Positions 24,498 to 34,566 of a stretch of DNA of 64,000 nucleotides are shown piece after piece (within the stretch, counting starts at the first letter, position 1; each line of letters opens with the position of its first letter). The stretch lies in assembly GCF_020151015.1 (NCBI RefSeq), contig NZ_CP083746.1:879001-943000 (forward strand). Reading direction: 5' to 3'. Below the pieces are notes generated by a model. The model was given only the letters and a program-made list of their open reading frames with translations, did no database searches and was not told the DNA's origin. The stretch is from Pseudomonas sp. p1(2021b). GTDB lineage: Bacteria > Pseudomonadota > Gammaproteobacteria > Pseudomonadales > Pseudomonadaceae. The position numbers and the translations under genes are program-made.

Positions 24498-26528
24498 TCA
24501 TGCCTCCGTGGTACCCGGTGCCGTCGGCGCCGGTTGGCCAAGGGGCAGGCGCAAGGTGAAGCAGGTACCCTGGCCGGGGGCGGAATGCACTTCCATTTGC
24601 CCCTTGTGGTTGTTGGTGATGATGAAATACGAGACCGACAAGCCCAAGCCGGTGCCCTGCCCAATCTCCTTGGTGGTGAAGAACGGTTCGAAGGTTCGCT
24701 TGCGTACGGCTTCGGGCATGCCGACGCCATTGTCTTCCACCTGGATTTCCGCCCACGGCGGGTTGAGCCGGGTGCGCAGGGTGATGCGCCCCGGTTCGCT
24801 GGGTTGCGGGCGCTGGTGAATGGCCTGGGCGGCATTCTTGAGCAGGTTGAGCAGCACCTGCTCCAGCTCGTTGGCCGTGCAGGGTACTGGCCCGAGCGCC
24901 GGGTCGAATTGACGCACGATGTGTTGGCCCTTGAAGTCGAAGCCGATGGCCAAATCGAAGTCGTTGCCGGCGATTTCCACGGCCTGGTCGATCAGCGCCG
25001 GCAGATCGCAGGGCGCCAGCTGACGGTTGCTGCGGCGGCTGAAACTGAGCATGTGGGTGACGATCTTCGCTGCGCGCGCGCCGGCCTGCTGGATGCCATC
25101 GAGCAGTTGGGGTACCTCGCGGCTTTCCAGGTAGCGGTTGACGCTGGGCAGGTCGATGTCCAGCTCGGCCGCCTGCTCCTGGTTGCGAGGCAGCTCCGGC
25201 GACAGCCGTCGGCGGATGTTCTGCACGTTGTGCAGGATGGCCCCCAGGGGGTTGTTGATCTCGTGGGCCATGCCCGCGGCGAGCCCGCCCACCGAGAGCA
25301 TCTTCTCCGACTGCACCATCATCTCTTCCAGCGAGAGGCGCTGGGTGATGTCGTCGATGCGGATCACCACGCCACGCCCTCCGCCGCCCGTCAACGGGTA
25401 GAAGGTCAGGGCGTAGTGGCGCACGTCCTCGCCCTTGGGCCAGGTGACCCGTTCGATCTTCGCCACGCGGTGTTTCTCCACGCTTTCCTTGAGTTGCGGA
25501 AGGAACGGCTTGAGCGGCTCGAAGGCGATGAAGATCGGCTGGTTCAGCGCCTCATCCAGCGGTGTGCCGGAGAGCACCGTGGCTTCATGGTTCCACTGGG
25601 TCACGTAGAGCTGTTCATCGAGGGCGATCAGGGCCGAAGGCATGGAGTCGATGATGCTGTTGAGGTAGTTCTGGAAGCCCGTGAGCTTCTTCTCGATCTT
25701 GCTGCGCACCTGGACTTCCAGTTCCAGCTTGCGGTTGGTGTGCCGCGTTTCTTCGGCCAGGCCCTGGGCCTGGTCATAGGCCATCTGGAATTCGTCGCGG
25801 GTGCGCTTGAGCTGCTGCTCGCGGGCCTCGATGCGCGAGAGCATGGTATTGAAGGCGTTGGCCAGGCTGCCGATCTCGTCGTCGTTGCCGCGTTGGGCGC
25901 GCAGGGCGTAGCTTTCCTCACGGGTGACCTGGCGGCTCAGTTCCTCGAGCTGGTTGATCGGTTCGGTGATCAGGCGCTTGATCTGCCGAGCGATGAGCAA
26001 CCACAGCAGCACACTGAAGACCAGGATCGCCAGGCTCGCGGTGAGGGTGCCCGTGTAGAAGGCCGTCGGCAGTTCGCTGCTGGCGACCAGCAGCAGGTGG
26101 GCCGGGGGCTTGCCTTCGCGGGGCAGGGGGATCAGTTGGGTGCTGCGAAATTCCATCATGCGCCAGCCGCTGATGTTGCGAAAACGCTTGGGCAGCGCCA
26201 GCGGGTCGCCATGTTGCAGCTGTGCGAGCATGCGCCCATCGCCGCCATAGAGGGCGGCGGCGCGCAGGGGAGAGTAGCTGTCCAGTTCCTTGAGCAGTGC
26301 GCTGGCCGCCTCCTGCGAGTCGCCGGCGCGCGCCGACAGCTGTGGGTTGGATACCAGCCGGCCGATGGTGTGCAGGGCCTGGGGCGCCATGCTTTCCTGG
26401 GTGATCCAATAGGCGGCGCTGATGAACGCCAGGTTGGCTACCAGCAGGATGGTGACCAGCAGTACCAGCAAGGCCGCCAGCAGTTTCTGCCCGACCGGGA
26501 GGTTTTCCAGGCGTTGGCGCAGGGTCAT
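24498..26528 (-). CDS. Membrane sensor histidine kinase (orphan)
   Basis: A 676-residue kinase. Membrane segments at about residues 15-38 and 165-185 flank a periplasmic sensor region; then come a HAMP linker, a coiled coil, a PAS-like domain (about 290-400, with NSIIDSMPSALIALDE), the HisKA phosphoacceptor His422 in GMAHEINNPLG, and the HATPase with NLLKNAAQAI, VEDNGVGM, FEPFFTTK and GQGTGLGLS. No response regulator is nearby. It follows panE by 39 nt on the same strand. The signal is unknown. Confidence 0.9.
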   Translation of the reverse strand: MTLRQRLENLPVGQKLLAALLVLLVTILLVANLAFISAAYWITQESMAPQALHTIGRLVSNPQLSARAGDSQEAASALLKELDSYSPLRAAALYGGDGRMLAQLQHGDPLALPKRFRNISGWRMMEFRSTQLIPLPREGKPPAHLLLVASSELPTAFYTGTLTASLAILVFSVLLWLLIARQIKRLITEPINQLEELSRQVTREESYALRAQRGNDDEIGSLANAFNTMLSRIEAREQQLKRTRDEFQMAYDQAQGLAEETRHTNRKLELEVQVRSKIEKKLTGFQNYLNSIIDSMPSALIALDEQLYVTQWNHEATVLSGTPLDEALNQPIFIAFEPLKPFLPQLKESVEKHRVAKIERVTWPKGEDVRHYALTFYPLTGGGGRGVVIRIDDITQRLSLEEMMVQSEKMLSVGGLAAGMAHEINNPLGAILHNVQNIRRRLSPELPRNQEQAAELDIDLPSVNRYLESREVPQLLDGIQQAGARAAKIVTHMLSFSRRSNRQLAPCDLPALIDQAVEIAGNDFDLAIGFDFKGQHIVRQFDPALGPVPCTANELEQVLLNLLKNAAQAIHQRPQPSEPGRITLRTRLNPPWAEIQVEDNGVGMPEAVRKRTFEPFFTTKEIGQGTGLGLSVSYFIITNNHKGQMEVHSAPGQGTCFTLRLPLGQPAPTAPGTTEA

Positions 26529-26567
26529 GGGCGAGGCGGTGTCCTCTGTGCGGTTGATGGGGCAGCG

Positions 26568-27527
<960 letters not shown>

Positions 27528-27536
27528 TCAAACCTG

Positions 27537-27570
27537 GCGCGCTCCATCCGACCGAGCGCGCTTTTATTTT
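27537..27570 (+). terminator. Terminator-like hairpin in the yajQ leader
   Basis: GCGCGCTC (27537-27544) pairs perfectly with GAGCGCGC (27554-27561) and runs straight into TTTTATTTT. The yajQ ribosome binding site GGAG begins at the next base (27571), and the -10 is 28 nt upstream of the stem. It has the form of an intrinsic terminator placed between promoter and gene, so attenuation is possible. It could also end a transcript from elsewhere. Confidence 0.65.
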
Positions 27571-27581
27571 GGAGAACAACC

Positions 27582-28067
27582 ATGCCTTCGTTCGACGTGG
27601 TATCGGAACTGGACAAGCACGAAGTCACCAACGCCGTGGACAACGCGGTGAAGGAACTGGACCGTCGCTACGACCTCAAGGGCAAGGGCAGCTTCGAGTT
27701 CAAGGACAAGGAGCAGACCGTGCTCCTGACCGCCGAGGCGGAATTCCAGCTCGAGGCGATGATCGAGATCCTGCGCCTGGCCCTGGTCAAGCGCAAGATC
27801 GACGTCAAATGCCTGGAAGTCAAGGATGCCTACCCCTCCGGCAAGGAAATGAAGCAGGAAGCCAAGTTCCGCGAGGGTATCGATAAAGAACTGGCCAAGA
27901 AGATCGTCGCTACCATCAAGGACGCCAAGCTCAAGGTCCAGGCCGCCATCCAGGGCGAGCAGGTGCGGGTCACCGGCAAGAAGCGCGACGACCTGCAGGA
28001 AGCCATCGCCCTGCTGCGCACCAAGGAATTCGACATGCCGCTGCAGTTCAACAACTTCCGCGACTGA
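27582..28067 (+). CDS. yajQ: YajQ family c-di-GMP-binding protein
   Basis: A 161-residue cytoplasmic protein of two ferredoxin-like domains, beginning [11 protein letters not shown]. Members in Xanthomonas, Pseudomonas and Stenotrophomonas bind c-di-GMP and affect transcription and virulence through LysR-type partners; it also binds nucleic acid. Length and sequence are typical throughout ([32 protein letters not shown]). It is alone on its transcript, with a hairpin before the ribosome binding site and a terminator after. Confidence 0.95.
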   Translation: MPSFDVVSELDKHEVTNAVDNAVKELDRRYDLKGKGSFEFKDKEQTVLLTAEAEFQLEAMIEILRLALVKRKIDVKCLEVKDAYPSGKEMKQEAKFREGIDKELAKKIVATIKDAKLKVQAAIQGEQVRVTGKKRDDLQEAIALLRTKEFDMPLQFNNFRD

Positions 28068-28119
28068 CCGTTTGTGAAGCAGGAACCTTGATGGCCTAGT
28101 GATGTCCATTGGAACCTGG

Positions 28120-28149
28120 GGCCGCGAGATCTTCGCGGCCTGTTTTTTT
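28120..28149 (+). terminator. Intrinsic terminator after yajQ
   Basis: GGCCGCGA and TCGCGGCC pair and are followed by a seven-T tract at 28143-28149. Confidence 0.9.
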
Positions 28150-28185
28150 CGTGTACGTGCCGTTCGGCATCAGGAGATGAAATAG

Positions 28186-29028
28186 ATGGATTTGAACGCT
28201 GAAGTCGACCAGCTCGTCCGCCAGTCGCAGACCTGGATCCCGTTGATCATGGAATACGGCAGCCGCGTGCTGCTGGCATTGGTGACCCTGGGTATCGGCT
28301 GGTGGGTGACCAACAAGATCAGCAACCGCCTGGGCCGCCTGGTCGGCCTGCGCAACCCCGACCTTGCGCTGCAGGGCTTCATCAGCACGATCGCCAATAT
28401 CGTGCTCAAGGTGCTGCTGGCCATCAGCGTGGCTTCGATGATCGGCATCGAGACCACCTCGTTCGTGGCGGCCATCGGTGGTGCCACCCTGGCCATTGGC
28501 CTGGCCCTGCAAGGCAGCCTGGCGAACTTCGCCGGTGGCGTATTGATCCTGCTGTTCCGCCCGTTCCGCATCGGCGACTGGATCGAAGCCCAGGGCGTGA
28601 GCGGTACCGTCGACAGCATCCAGATCTTCCACACCGTGCTGCGCACCGGTGACAACAAGACCGTGATCATGCCCAACGGCAGCCTGTCCAACGGCATCAT
28701 CACCAACTACAACCGCCAGCCGACCCGCAAGGTGGTGTTCGATGTCGGTGTGGATTACGACGCGGACCTGCAGAAGGCGCGCAACGTACTGCTGGAGTTG
28801 GCCAAGGACCCGCGCGTGCTGCAGGACCCGGCTCCGGAAGCCGTGGTGTCGACCCTGGGCGACAGCGCCATTACCGTCTCCCTGCGTGCCTGGGTCAACA
28901 CCGCCGACTACTGGAGCGTGATGTTCATGCTCAACGAGCATGCCCGTGATCGTCTGAAGGCCGAGGGTATCGACATTCCGTTCCCGCAGCGGGTGATCCG
29001 CGTGGTGCAGGAAGCGGCTGCGCAATAA
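28186..29028 (+). CDS. mscS: Small-conductance mechanosensitive channel, MscS family
   Basis: A 280-residue channel of E. coli MscS size. Three N-terminal membrane segments end in the pore helix GGATLAIGLALQGSLANFAG, with the Gly/Ala packing pattern of TM3, followed by LLFRPFRIGDWIE at the start of the beta domain and an alpha/beta C-terminus. It opens on hypo-osmotic shock to release solutes. ATG 28186 follows AGGAGATG. Confidence 0.92.
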   Translation: MDLNAEVDQLVRQSQTWIPLIMEYGSRVLLALVTLGIGWWVTNKISNRLGRLVGLRNPDLALQGFISTIANIVLKVLLAISVASMIGIETTSFVAAIGGATLAIGLALQGSLANFAGGVLILLFRPFRIGDWIEAQGVSGTVDSIQIFHTVLRTGDNKTVIMPNGSLSNGIITNYNRQPTRKVVFDVGVDYDADLQKARNVLLELAKDPRVLQDPAPEAVVSTLGDSAITVSLRAWVNTADYWSVMFMLNEHARDRLKAEGIDIPFPQRVIRVVQEAAAQ

Positions 29029-29041
29029 GGTCGTTGTTCCC

Positions 29042-29118
29042 GGGGCTGCTTTGCAGCCCTTCGCGGGGCAAGCCCGCTCCTACAGAGTCGTGTGGGGGTT
29101 GGCTTGCCCCGCGATGCG
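29042..29118. repeat. BIME (GGGGCAAGCCCGCTCCTACA type)
   Basis: A GGGCTGCTTTGCAGCCC hairpin is followed by inverted units of the GCGGGGCAAGCCCGC sequence type. It lies between mscS and the MFS gene. Confidence 0.8.
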
Positions 29119-29206
29119 TTGGTAGCCATTACACTTGTTCACAGCCTCGCCCCGCCGTTTCTGGCATATAGGCTGGCCCCTCCTGTTTTCCAAGCTGTCT
29201 TCGATC

Positions 29207-30448
29207 ATGAAACCATTGCTGTACATCACGCCCCTGCGTGCCTTGCTGTTCGGGCTGACCCTGGCCCTGTTCGAATTGCTGACCTACCTGGCCAGCGACG
29301 CGGTCATGCCCGCCATGCCGGTGGTGGTCGACGATCTGAAGGCCAGCCCCGAATACATTCCCCATGCCCTGAACCTGTACCTGCTCGGTGGCGTGCTGCT
29401 GCAGTGGCTGATCGGCCCCCTGGCCGACCGCTATGGGCGGCGGCCGCTGCTGCTGGCTGGTTGTGCGTTGTTCGGCCTGGCGTGCCTGGCCACCTACTGG
29501 GTGCACGACATTGGCCTGTTCAACCTGCTGCGCCTGTTGCAGGGCATTGGCCTGGGCTTCGTGGTGACGGTCAGCTACCCGGCGCTCAACGAGGCCTTCA
29601 GCGAAGCCGATGCCGTGCGCATGATGGCCCTGTTGGCCAACATCGCCCTGTTGTCGCCGCTGCTGGGGCCGCTGGTGGGGACCCTGATGCTGCAATGGCT
29701 GGATTGGCGCTGGTTGTTCGTGGCGTTTGCCGTGGGCGCTGTGCTGACCTGGGCGCTGCTCTACCGGTTGATGCCGGAGACCCTGGGCGTGGAGCGCCGC
29801 GATGGCTCGCGCCTGCCGTTCACGCCGATCCACCTGCTGCCGTTGCTCGCCGGTTATGGCCAGCTGCTGGGCAACTCTCGCTTCGTCGCGGGCAGTGCAG
29901 CGCTCGGGCTGGTGGGCTTGCCGCTGATCGGCTGGATCGGCCTGTCGCCGGTGTTGCTGATCACCGACGAAGGTTTGAGCACGATGGAGTACGCCTTGTG
30001 GCAGTTGCCGGTATTCGGTGGGCTGATCCTGGGCAACCTGATCATCAACCGTATCGCCGACCGCTACCCCTTGGCCAGTCTGGTACGTGGGGCGCTCTGG
30101 CCGTACCTGGCAGGGCTTTGCCTGATGGCGCTGGCGACCTGGTACTGGCCGACGGTGACCAGTCTGGTGGCGGGCATGTCGCTGTATGCGTTGGGCCTGG
30201 GTGTGGCCAATGCGGTGTTGTATCGCATGACGCTGTTCGCCAGCGAGCAGAGCAAGGGGCTGGTATCGGCGATGCTGGGGATGATCACCATCGCCCTGCT
30301 GGGGCTCGGTGGCGCGGTGCTGGCGATGCTGGGGGCGGGGGCGAGCCTGGTGCACTTTGCCCTGGGGGCCGGCCTTGCCGGAGCGTTGGCGCTGTGGCCG
30401 TTATGGTTTGTGGTAGGCGGGCGTCGGGACCAAGGCGCTGTGGTCTAG
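29207..30448 (+). CDS. MdfA-like MFS multidrug/H+ antiporter
   Basis: A 413-residue, twelve-segment major facilitator. It resembles E. coli MdfA along its length, including the first-helix charges important for MdfA transport, Glu23 and Asp31 here (ALFELLTYLASDAVMP), spaced as in MdfA Glu26/Asp34. GPLADRYGRRP is the loop 2-3 motif A, and SPLLGPLVG is the antiporter motif C. ATG 29207 (MKPLLYITPL) is preferred over 29135, which would add 24 residues unlike the family. Substrates here are unknown. Confidence 0.85.
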   Translation: MKPLLYITPLRALLFGLTLALFELLTYLASDAVMPAMPVVVDDLKASPEYIPHALNLYLLGGVLLQWLIGPLADRYGRRPLLLAGCALFGLACLATYWVHDIGLFNLLRLLQGIGLGFVVTVSYPALNEAFSEADAVRMMALLANIALLSPLLGPLVGTLMLQWLDWRWLFVAFAVGAVLTWALLYRLMPETLGVERRDGSRLPFTPIHLLPLLAGYGQLLGNSRFVAGSAALGLVGLPLIGWIGLSPVLLITDEGLSTMEYALWQLPVFGGLILGNLIINRIADRYPLASLVRGALWPYLAGLCLMALATWYWPTVTSLVAGMSLYALGLGVANAVLYRMTLFASEQSKGLVSAMLGMITIALLGLGGAVLAMLGAGASLVHFALGAGLAGALALWPLWFVVGGRRDQGAVV

Positions 30449-30450
30449 GA

Positions 30451-30545
30451 TCCGGGGGCCGTTTCGCGGGGCAAGCCCGCTCCTACAGGGACCTCACCCT
30501 TCTATAGGTGCGGGCTTGTCCCGCGTGGGCTGCACCGCAGCCCCC
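30451..30545. repeat. BIME between convergent MFS and ampG genes
   Basis: Inverted units of the GCGGGGCAAGCCCGCTCCTAC sequence type, followed by GGGCTGCACCGCAGCCC. Confidence 0.8.
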
Positions 30546-30550
30546 AGAGC

Positions 30551-32098
30551 TCAAGGCCGCTCGGCCGCGGAATTATCCACAGGCGCCGGCTTGCCACGCC
30601 CGGCCTCCTGGTGCCAGTGCAGGGCGATCAGGATCAGCGTCGGTACGCCCAGCAGAGCGGTGATCAGGAAGAAATCGTGGTAGCCGAACTTCTCCACCAG
30701 CACCCCTGAGTAACCGCCGATCAGACGCGGCAGCAGCAGCATGATCGAGCTGAGCAGTGCGTACTGGGTGGCCGAGAACTTCAGGTTGGTCAGGCTCGAC
30801 AGGTAGGCCACGAATGCCGAAGTGGCAAGGCCCGAGCTGAAGTTGTCGAGGGAGATGGTGACCACCAGCATTTCCAGGTTCGGGCCCATGTCGGCCAGCA
30901 TCAGGAACAGAATGTTGGTCGCCGCCGAGGCTGCGCCACCGATGAACAGGATCGGCAGGATGCCGAAGCGCACGATCAGCAGGCCGCCAGCCCCGGCGCC
31001 GACCAGTGTCATGACCAGCCCGAAGATCTTGCTGACGCTGGCGATCTGGTCCTTGGTGAAGCCCTGGTCGATGTAGAACACATTGGCCATCACGCCCATC
31101 ACGGTGTCGGACATGCGATAGGTAGCGATCAGCCCGAGCAGCAGCAACGCCTGCCAGCGATAACGCAGGATGAAGTCGTTGACCGGCGTCAACACCGGCG
31201 CCAGGCCTCTTCGGCCCAGGGAGGACAGGCAAGCCCAGGTCAGCAGCACATAGAGGATCAGGCGCAGGAAGGCACGATCCTCGAGCAGCAGGTCGAGCAT
31301 GGTCGCATCACCGGCAATCACGCTGGACCAGCCGGTATTGAACATCTGCGTGAAGCTCGCCGGCACCGACACCAGCAGAATGATCAGCACGAACACCGAG
31401 GCCAGCTGATGGACCAGGCCGTAGCGCGCAGCCGACAGCTGGGTGCGCATCGGCACGGGCGGCTCGCGCATCACCAGGGTGGTGAACACCGCAGGTAGCA
31501 TCAGTACGCCGAACAGCACATAGGTGCCGGTCCAGGCCTTGTGCAGGTAGCTGAAGCCGGTGGAGCCGAACCATTCGGCGAAGAACAGCGCACCGGCCGT
31601 GGCGAGCAGGGCCGCGACACGGTAGCCGGCCATGTAGCTGGCAGCCAGGGCGGCCTGGCGCTGGTCATCGGCGATTTCCAGGCGGTAGGCATCCACGGCG
31701 ATGTCCTGGGTCGCCGAGGCGAAGGCCACCAGCACGGCCAGGGCGATCAGCCAGGACAGGTGTTTCTGTGGATCGCACAAGCCCATGCCGACCAGGCCGA
31801 CCACGACCAGGGCCTGCGACAGCAACAGCCAGGAGCGGCGCCGGCCAAGACGACCGAGCACCGGCAGGCGCCATTGATCCAGCAGCGGCGACCAGACCCA
31901 TTTGAACGCGTAGGCAAGGCCGATCAGGCTGGCATAGCCGATGGTCTCGCGTGCGACACCCGCTTCCCGAAGCCATACGGAAAGCGTCGAAAACACCAGC
32001 ATGTAGGGCAGGCCGGCAGCGAATCCAAGCAGCAAAAGCACCAAGGTCGACGGGCTGGCATAGGCAGCGAGCGCAGCGCGCCAGGTTTTACGGGGCAT
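30551..32098 (-). CDS. ampG: Muropeptide permease AmpG
   Basis: A 515-residue polytopic inner-membrane transporter (about 14 segments) of the MFS fold that brings GlcNAc-anhydroMurNAc-peptides into the cytoplasm for cell-wall recycling; in Pseudomonas this also feeds AmpC induction. Characteristic stretches are LGFAAGLPYMLVFSTLSVWL, ASATQDIAVDAYR and SLDNFSSGLATSAFVAYLS. It follows the alkyltransferase-like gene by 44 nt on the same strand. Its presence complements the dcw genes in this window. Confidence 0.93.
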   Translation of the reverse strand: MPRKTWRAALAAYASPSTLVLLLLGFAAGLPYMLVFSTLSVWLREAGVARETIGYASLIGLAYAFKWVWSPLLDQWRLPVLGRLGRRRSWLLLSQALVVVGLVGMGLCDPQKHLSWLIALAVLVAFASATQDIAVDAYRLEIADDQRQAALAASYMAGYRVAALLATAGALFFAEWFGSTGFSYLHKAWTGTYVLFGVLMLPAVFTTLVMREPPVPMRTQLSAARYGLVHQLASVFVLIILLVSVPASFTQMFNTGWSSVIAGDATMLDLLLEDRAFLRLILYVLLTWACLSSLGRRGLAPVLTPVNDFILRYRWQALLLLGLIATYRMSDTVMGVMANVFYIDQGFTKDQIASVSKIFGLVMTLVGAGAGGLLIVRFGILPILFIGGAASAATNILFLMLADMGPNLEMLVVTISLDNFSSGLATSAFVAYLSSLTNLKFSATQYALLSSIMLLLPRLIGGYSGVLVEKFGYHDFFLITALLGVPTLILIALHWHQEAGRGKPAPVDNSAAERP

Positions 32099-32142
32099 GG
32101 GCCAACATCTGCCTCAACATTTGCGAAAACAAAGCGCGCACT

Positions 32143-32496
32143 CTAACCGCTGTGCTCCATCGGACGCCAGCCATGACGCGACATATCGACGCGATTGTTC
32201 ACGACTGCAACGCCTTCTGCACGCAGGCGAGCACGCTGTTCATCCCCCGATGGCGTGCCCAGCGCCAGGCTCAGGCGGCCGCCTGCACCCACCACTCGGT
32301 GCCACGGCAGGCGGGTGTCCACCGGGAGCTGCCCGAGGGTGCGCCCGACCCAGCGGGCTGCACGCCCCAGGCCGGCCAGCTCGGCCAGCTGGCCATAGCT
32401 GACGACCTTGCCGGGGGGAATCTGGCCCAGTACCGAATAAAGCGCCATTCGTCGGCCTTCGGCATCTTCCGCTGGCCCAGAAGGGGGCGCCGGCAT
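32143..32496 (-). CDS. Alkyltransferase-like (ATL) protein, MGMT family without the reactive cysteine
   Basis: A 117-residue protein with the MGMT DNA-binding fold (VLGQIPPGKVVSYGQLAELAG, helix-turn-helix and RAARWVGRTL). The PCHRV active-site motif reads PWHRV, with Trp65 in place of the methyl-accepting cysteine. It therefore cannot repair O6-alkylguanine directly. ATL proteins such as E. coli YbaZ bind the lesion and hand it to nucleotide excision repair. I took ATG 32496; a GTG at 32499 or ATG at Met17 are alternatives. It precedes ampG, probably on one transcript. Confidence 0.88.
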   Translation of the reverse strand: MPAPPSGPAEDAEGRRMALYSVLGQIPPGKVVSYGQLAELAGLGRAARWVGRTLGQLPVDTRLPWHRVVGAGGRLSLALGTPSGDEQRARLRAEGVAVVNNRVDMSRHGWRPMEHSG

Positions 32497-32582
32497 CACT
32501 GCAGCCCTGGCCTGTGGATGAAAGCGGACCGGCGGTCGGGGTAAATGAGAGTGGAACTCAACGGCATGGTCTGGGTCTGTCC

Positions 32583-32610
32583 TTGCTCTGGTCGTGGTGA
32601 TCTGGATAAT
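32583..32610 (+). promoter_or_regulatory. Candidate promoter of the DUF481 gene
   Basis: TTGCTC (32583-32588) and GATAAT (32605-32610) are 16 nt apart, about 40 nt upstream of the ATG. It is in the gap divergent to the ATL gene. Confidence 0.4.
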
Positions 32611-32649
32611 GCCCGGCTTTTTTTGGTAAATCGAACCCGTAGTCAGCTT

Positions 32650-33657
32650 ATGTATTCTAGAACCCTGCTATGCATCCTTGCCGCTTCACTCTGCGCGCCG
32701 GCGCTCGCCGACACCGTGTGGATGAAGAACGGCGACAGGCTCAGCGGCAAGATCAAGGTCTTCGATGGCGGCAAGTTGTTGCTGGAAACCCCGTATGGCG
32801 GTTCCATCGCCCTGGACTGGAAAGAAGTGCAGACCCTGGAAAGCGACCAGGAACTGCTGGTCAAGCAGGACGCCTACAACGGCGAGAAGACCAAGTCGCT
32901 CAAGGCTGCCGAGCCGGGCAAGGTGACCCTGGCCAATGGCGAGGCGCCCAAGACCGTGGACCTGGCGAGCATCGAACAGATCATGAAGCCCAGGCCACTG
33001 GTCGAGGACTTCCTGTGGAAGGGCAATGTCGATGTAGCCATGGACTACAAGCGCGCCGAGAACGATACCGACGACTACGACGTCAGCTTCAAGACCACCG
33101 CGCGCCATGGTCGCTGGCGGCACAATGCCGAAGGCGAATACAACCGCGAGACCAAGGACGACGTCACCACCACCAACAACTGGAGCGCTGAATACGCCCT
33201 GGACCGTTTCATCACCGACCAGTGGTTCTGGCAGGGGCGCATGGAATACAAGCGCGACCACATCGAGGACCTGGCGCGCCAGCGCACCGTCGGTACGGGC
33301 CCGGGCTACCAGTTCTGGGACGACGAGCTGGGGGCGTTCTCCCTCGGTTCGCTGATCAACCGCACCGACTTCGAATACCGGGACGGTGGCAAGGACAACT
33401 TCTATTCCGCGGCGCTGAAGTGGGACTACAACCGCTACCTGATCGGCAAGAGCGTCGAGATCTTCACCAATGGCGAATTCGGCAAGCCTCTGGGTGGCGT
33501 GGCGGATTACTCGCTGGATGCCGAGGCGGGCCTGCGCTACAAGGTCACCGAATGGGCCTCGCTCAACCTCAAGGCGGAGAAAGACATCATCAGCGGAACC
33601 CGGGACAGCGACCTGGACAAGACCCGTTACACCGCCGGCTTCGGGGTGACCTGGTAG
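32650..33657 (+). CDS. DUF481 family outer-membrane beta-barrel protein
   Basis: A 335-residue exported protein with a signal peptide (cleavage probably after ALA near residue 20). The N-terminal 100 residues, rich in short beta strands around WMKNGDRLSGKI and GGSIALDW, form a soluble domain. DUF481 follows, with alternating strands ending in the aromatic C-terminal FGVTW typical of outer-membrane barrels. Function is unknown; relatives are described as putative salt-induced outer-membrane proteins. ATG 32650 is chosen for the signal peptide; the ribosome binding site is weak. Confidence 0.85.
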   Translation: MYSRTLLCILAASLCAPALADTVWMKNGDRLSGKIKVFDGGKLLLETPYGGSIALDWKEVQTLESDQELLVKQDAYNGEKTKSLKAAEPGKVTLANGEAPKTVDLASIEQIMKPRPLVEDFLWKGNVDVAMDYKRAENDTDDYDVSFKTTARHGRWRHNAEGEYNRETKDDVTTTNNWSAEYALDRFITDQWFWQGRMEYKRDHIEDLARQRTVGTGPGYQFWDDELGAFSLGSLINRTDFEYRDGGKDNFYSAALKWDYNRYLIGKSVEIFTNGEFGKPLGGVADYSLDAEAGLRYKVTEWASLNLKAEKDIISGTRDSDLDKTRYTAGFGVTW

Positions 33658-33702
33658 GGCACAAGGTGACTCGCGCCTGCAACGGGTGTGACAAGGCAGC
33701 GA

Positions 33703-33731
33703 TTGGCAGTGGGCAGTGATAATGCTTATCT
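33703..33731 (+). promoter_or_regulatory. hugZ-family gene promoter with overlapping Fur-like palindrome
   Basis: TTGGCA (33703-33708) and TTATCT (33726-33731) stand 17 nt apart. The inverted repeat GATAATGCTTATC (33718-33730, GATAA-TGC-TTATC) overlaps the -10 and resembles the GATAAT/ATTATC units of Fur boxes. Iron repression of a haem-related gene would make sense; this is inference. Confidence 0.5.
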
Positions 33732-33767
33732 TGTCCGCATCCAGTCCGCCGCCCAGGAGCGCGCTTC

Positions 33768-34499
33768 GTGAGTAACAATGCCATCCGCCCCGCCCGGGAA
33801 CTGCTGCTCAAGGAATACCGTGGCGTCCTTTCGACCCACTCCAAGTCCATGCCCGGTTTCCCCTTCGGTTCGGTGGTGCCGTACTGCCTGGACGGCGATG
33901 GCCACCCGCTGATCCTGATCAGCCGTATCGCCCAGCACACCCATAACCTGCAGAAGGACGCCAAGTGCTCGCTGCTGGTGGGCGAGCGCGATGCCGAAGA
34001 TGTCCAGGCCGTGGGGCGGCTGACGATCATGGCGCAGGCCCGCAAGCTCACCGACGAAGCCGCCATCGAGGCGGCGGCCGAGCGCTACTACCGCTACTTC
34101 CCGGATGCGGCGAACTACCACAAGGCGCACGATTTCGACTTCTGGGTCCTGGAGCCGGCTCGCCACCGCTACATCGGCGGCTTCGGCGCGATCCACTGGC
34201 TCGACCAGGTGACCCTGGCCAACCCCTTCGCCGGCCAAGTCGAGGCGAGCATGATCGAGCACATGAACAACGACCATGCCAATGCCATCGCCCACTACGT
34301 CGAGCTCACCAACCTGCCGCGCACGGCGCCGGCGCAACTGGTGGGCATCGACAGCGAGGGCATGCACTTGCGGATCGGCCAGGGTATTCACTGGCTGGCG
34401 TTTCCCAGTGTTTGCAACACCCCGATACAGGTTCGCGAAGCCTTGGTTTTGCTGGCCCGCGCCGACCAATGGCCGGTTGCGGCGAAGGTCGAGGGTTGA
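33768..34499 (+). CDS. HugZ-family haem-binding/haem-utilisation protein (PNPOx-like + DUF2470)
   Basis: A 243-residue protein with a pyridoxamine-phosphate-oxidase-like split barrel (about 12-150, PGFPFGSVVPYCLDGDG) and a C-terminal DUF2470 region (IEHMNNDHANAIAHYV). This combination defines the HugZ family; Helicobacter and Campylobacter members are haem oxygenases. I cannot confirm catalytic haem binding from sequence. GTG 33768 has a well placed GGAG. A Fur-like palindrome overlaps its promoter. Confidence 0.8.
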   Translation: MSNNAIRPARELLLKEYRGVLSTHSKSMPGFPFGSVVPYCLDGDGHPLILISRIAQHTHNLQKDAKCSLLVGERDAEDVQAVGRLTIMAQARKLTDEAAIEAAAERYYRYFPDAANYHKAHDFDFWVLEPARHRYIGGFGAIHWLDQVTLANPFAGQVEASMIEHMNNDHANAIAHYVELTNLPRTAPAQLVGIDSEGMHLRIGQGIHWLAFPSVCNTPIQVREALVLLARADQWPVAAKVEG

Positions 34500-34566
34500 A
34501 AACAGGCGCAGACGCATCCATCTGATGGTCTTACTGGAAGGTTTTCTTCCGCCGAGGATCCCTTGA

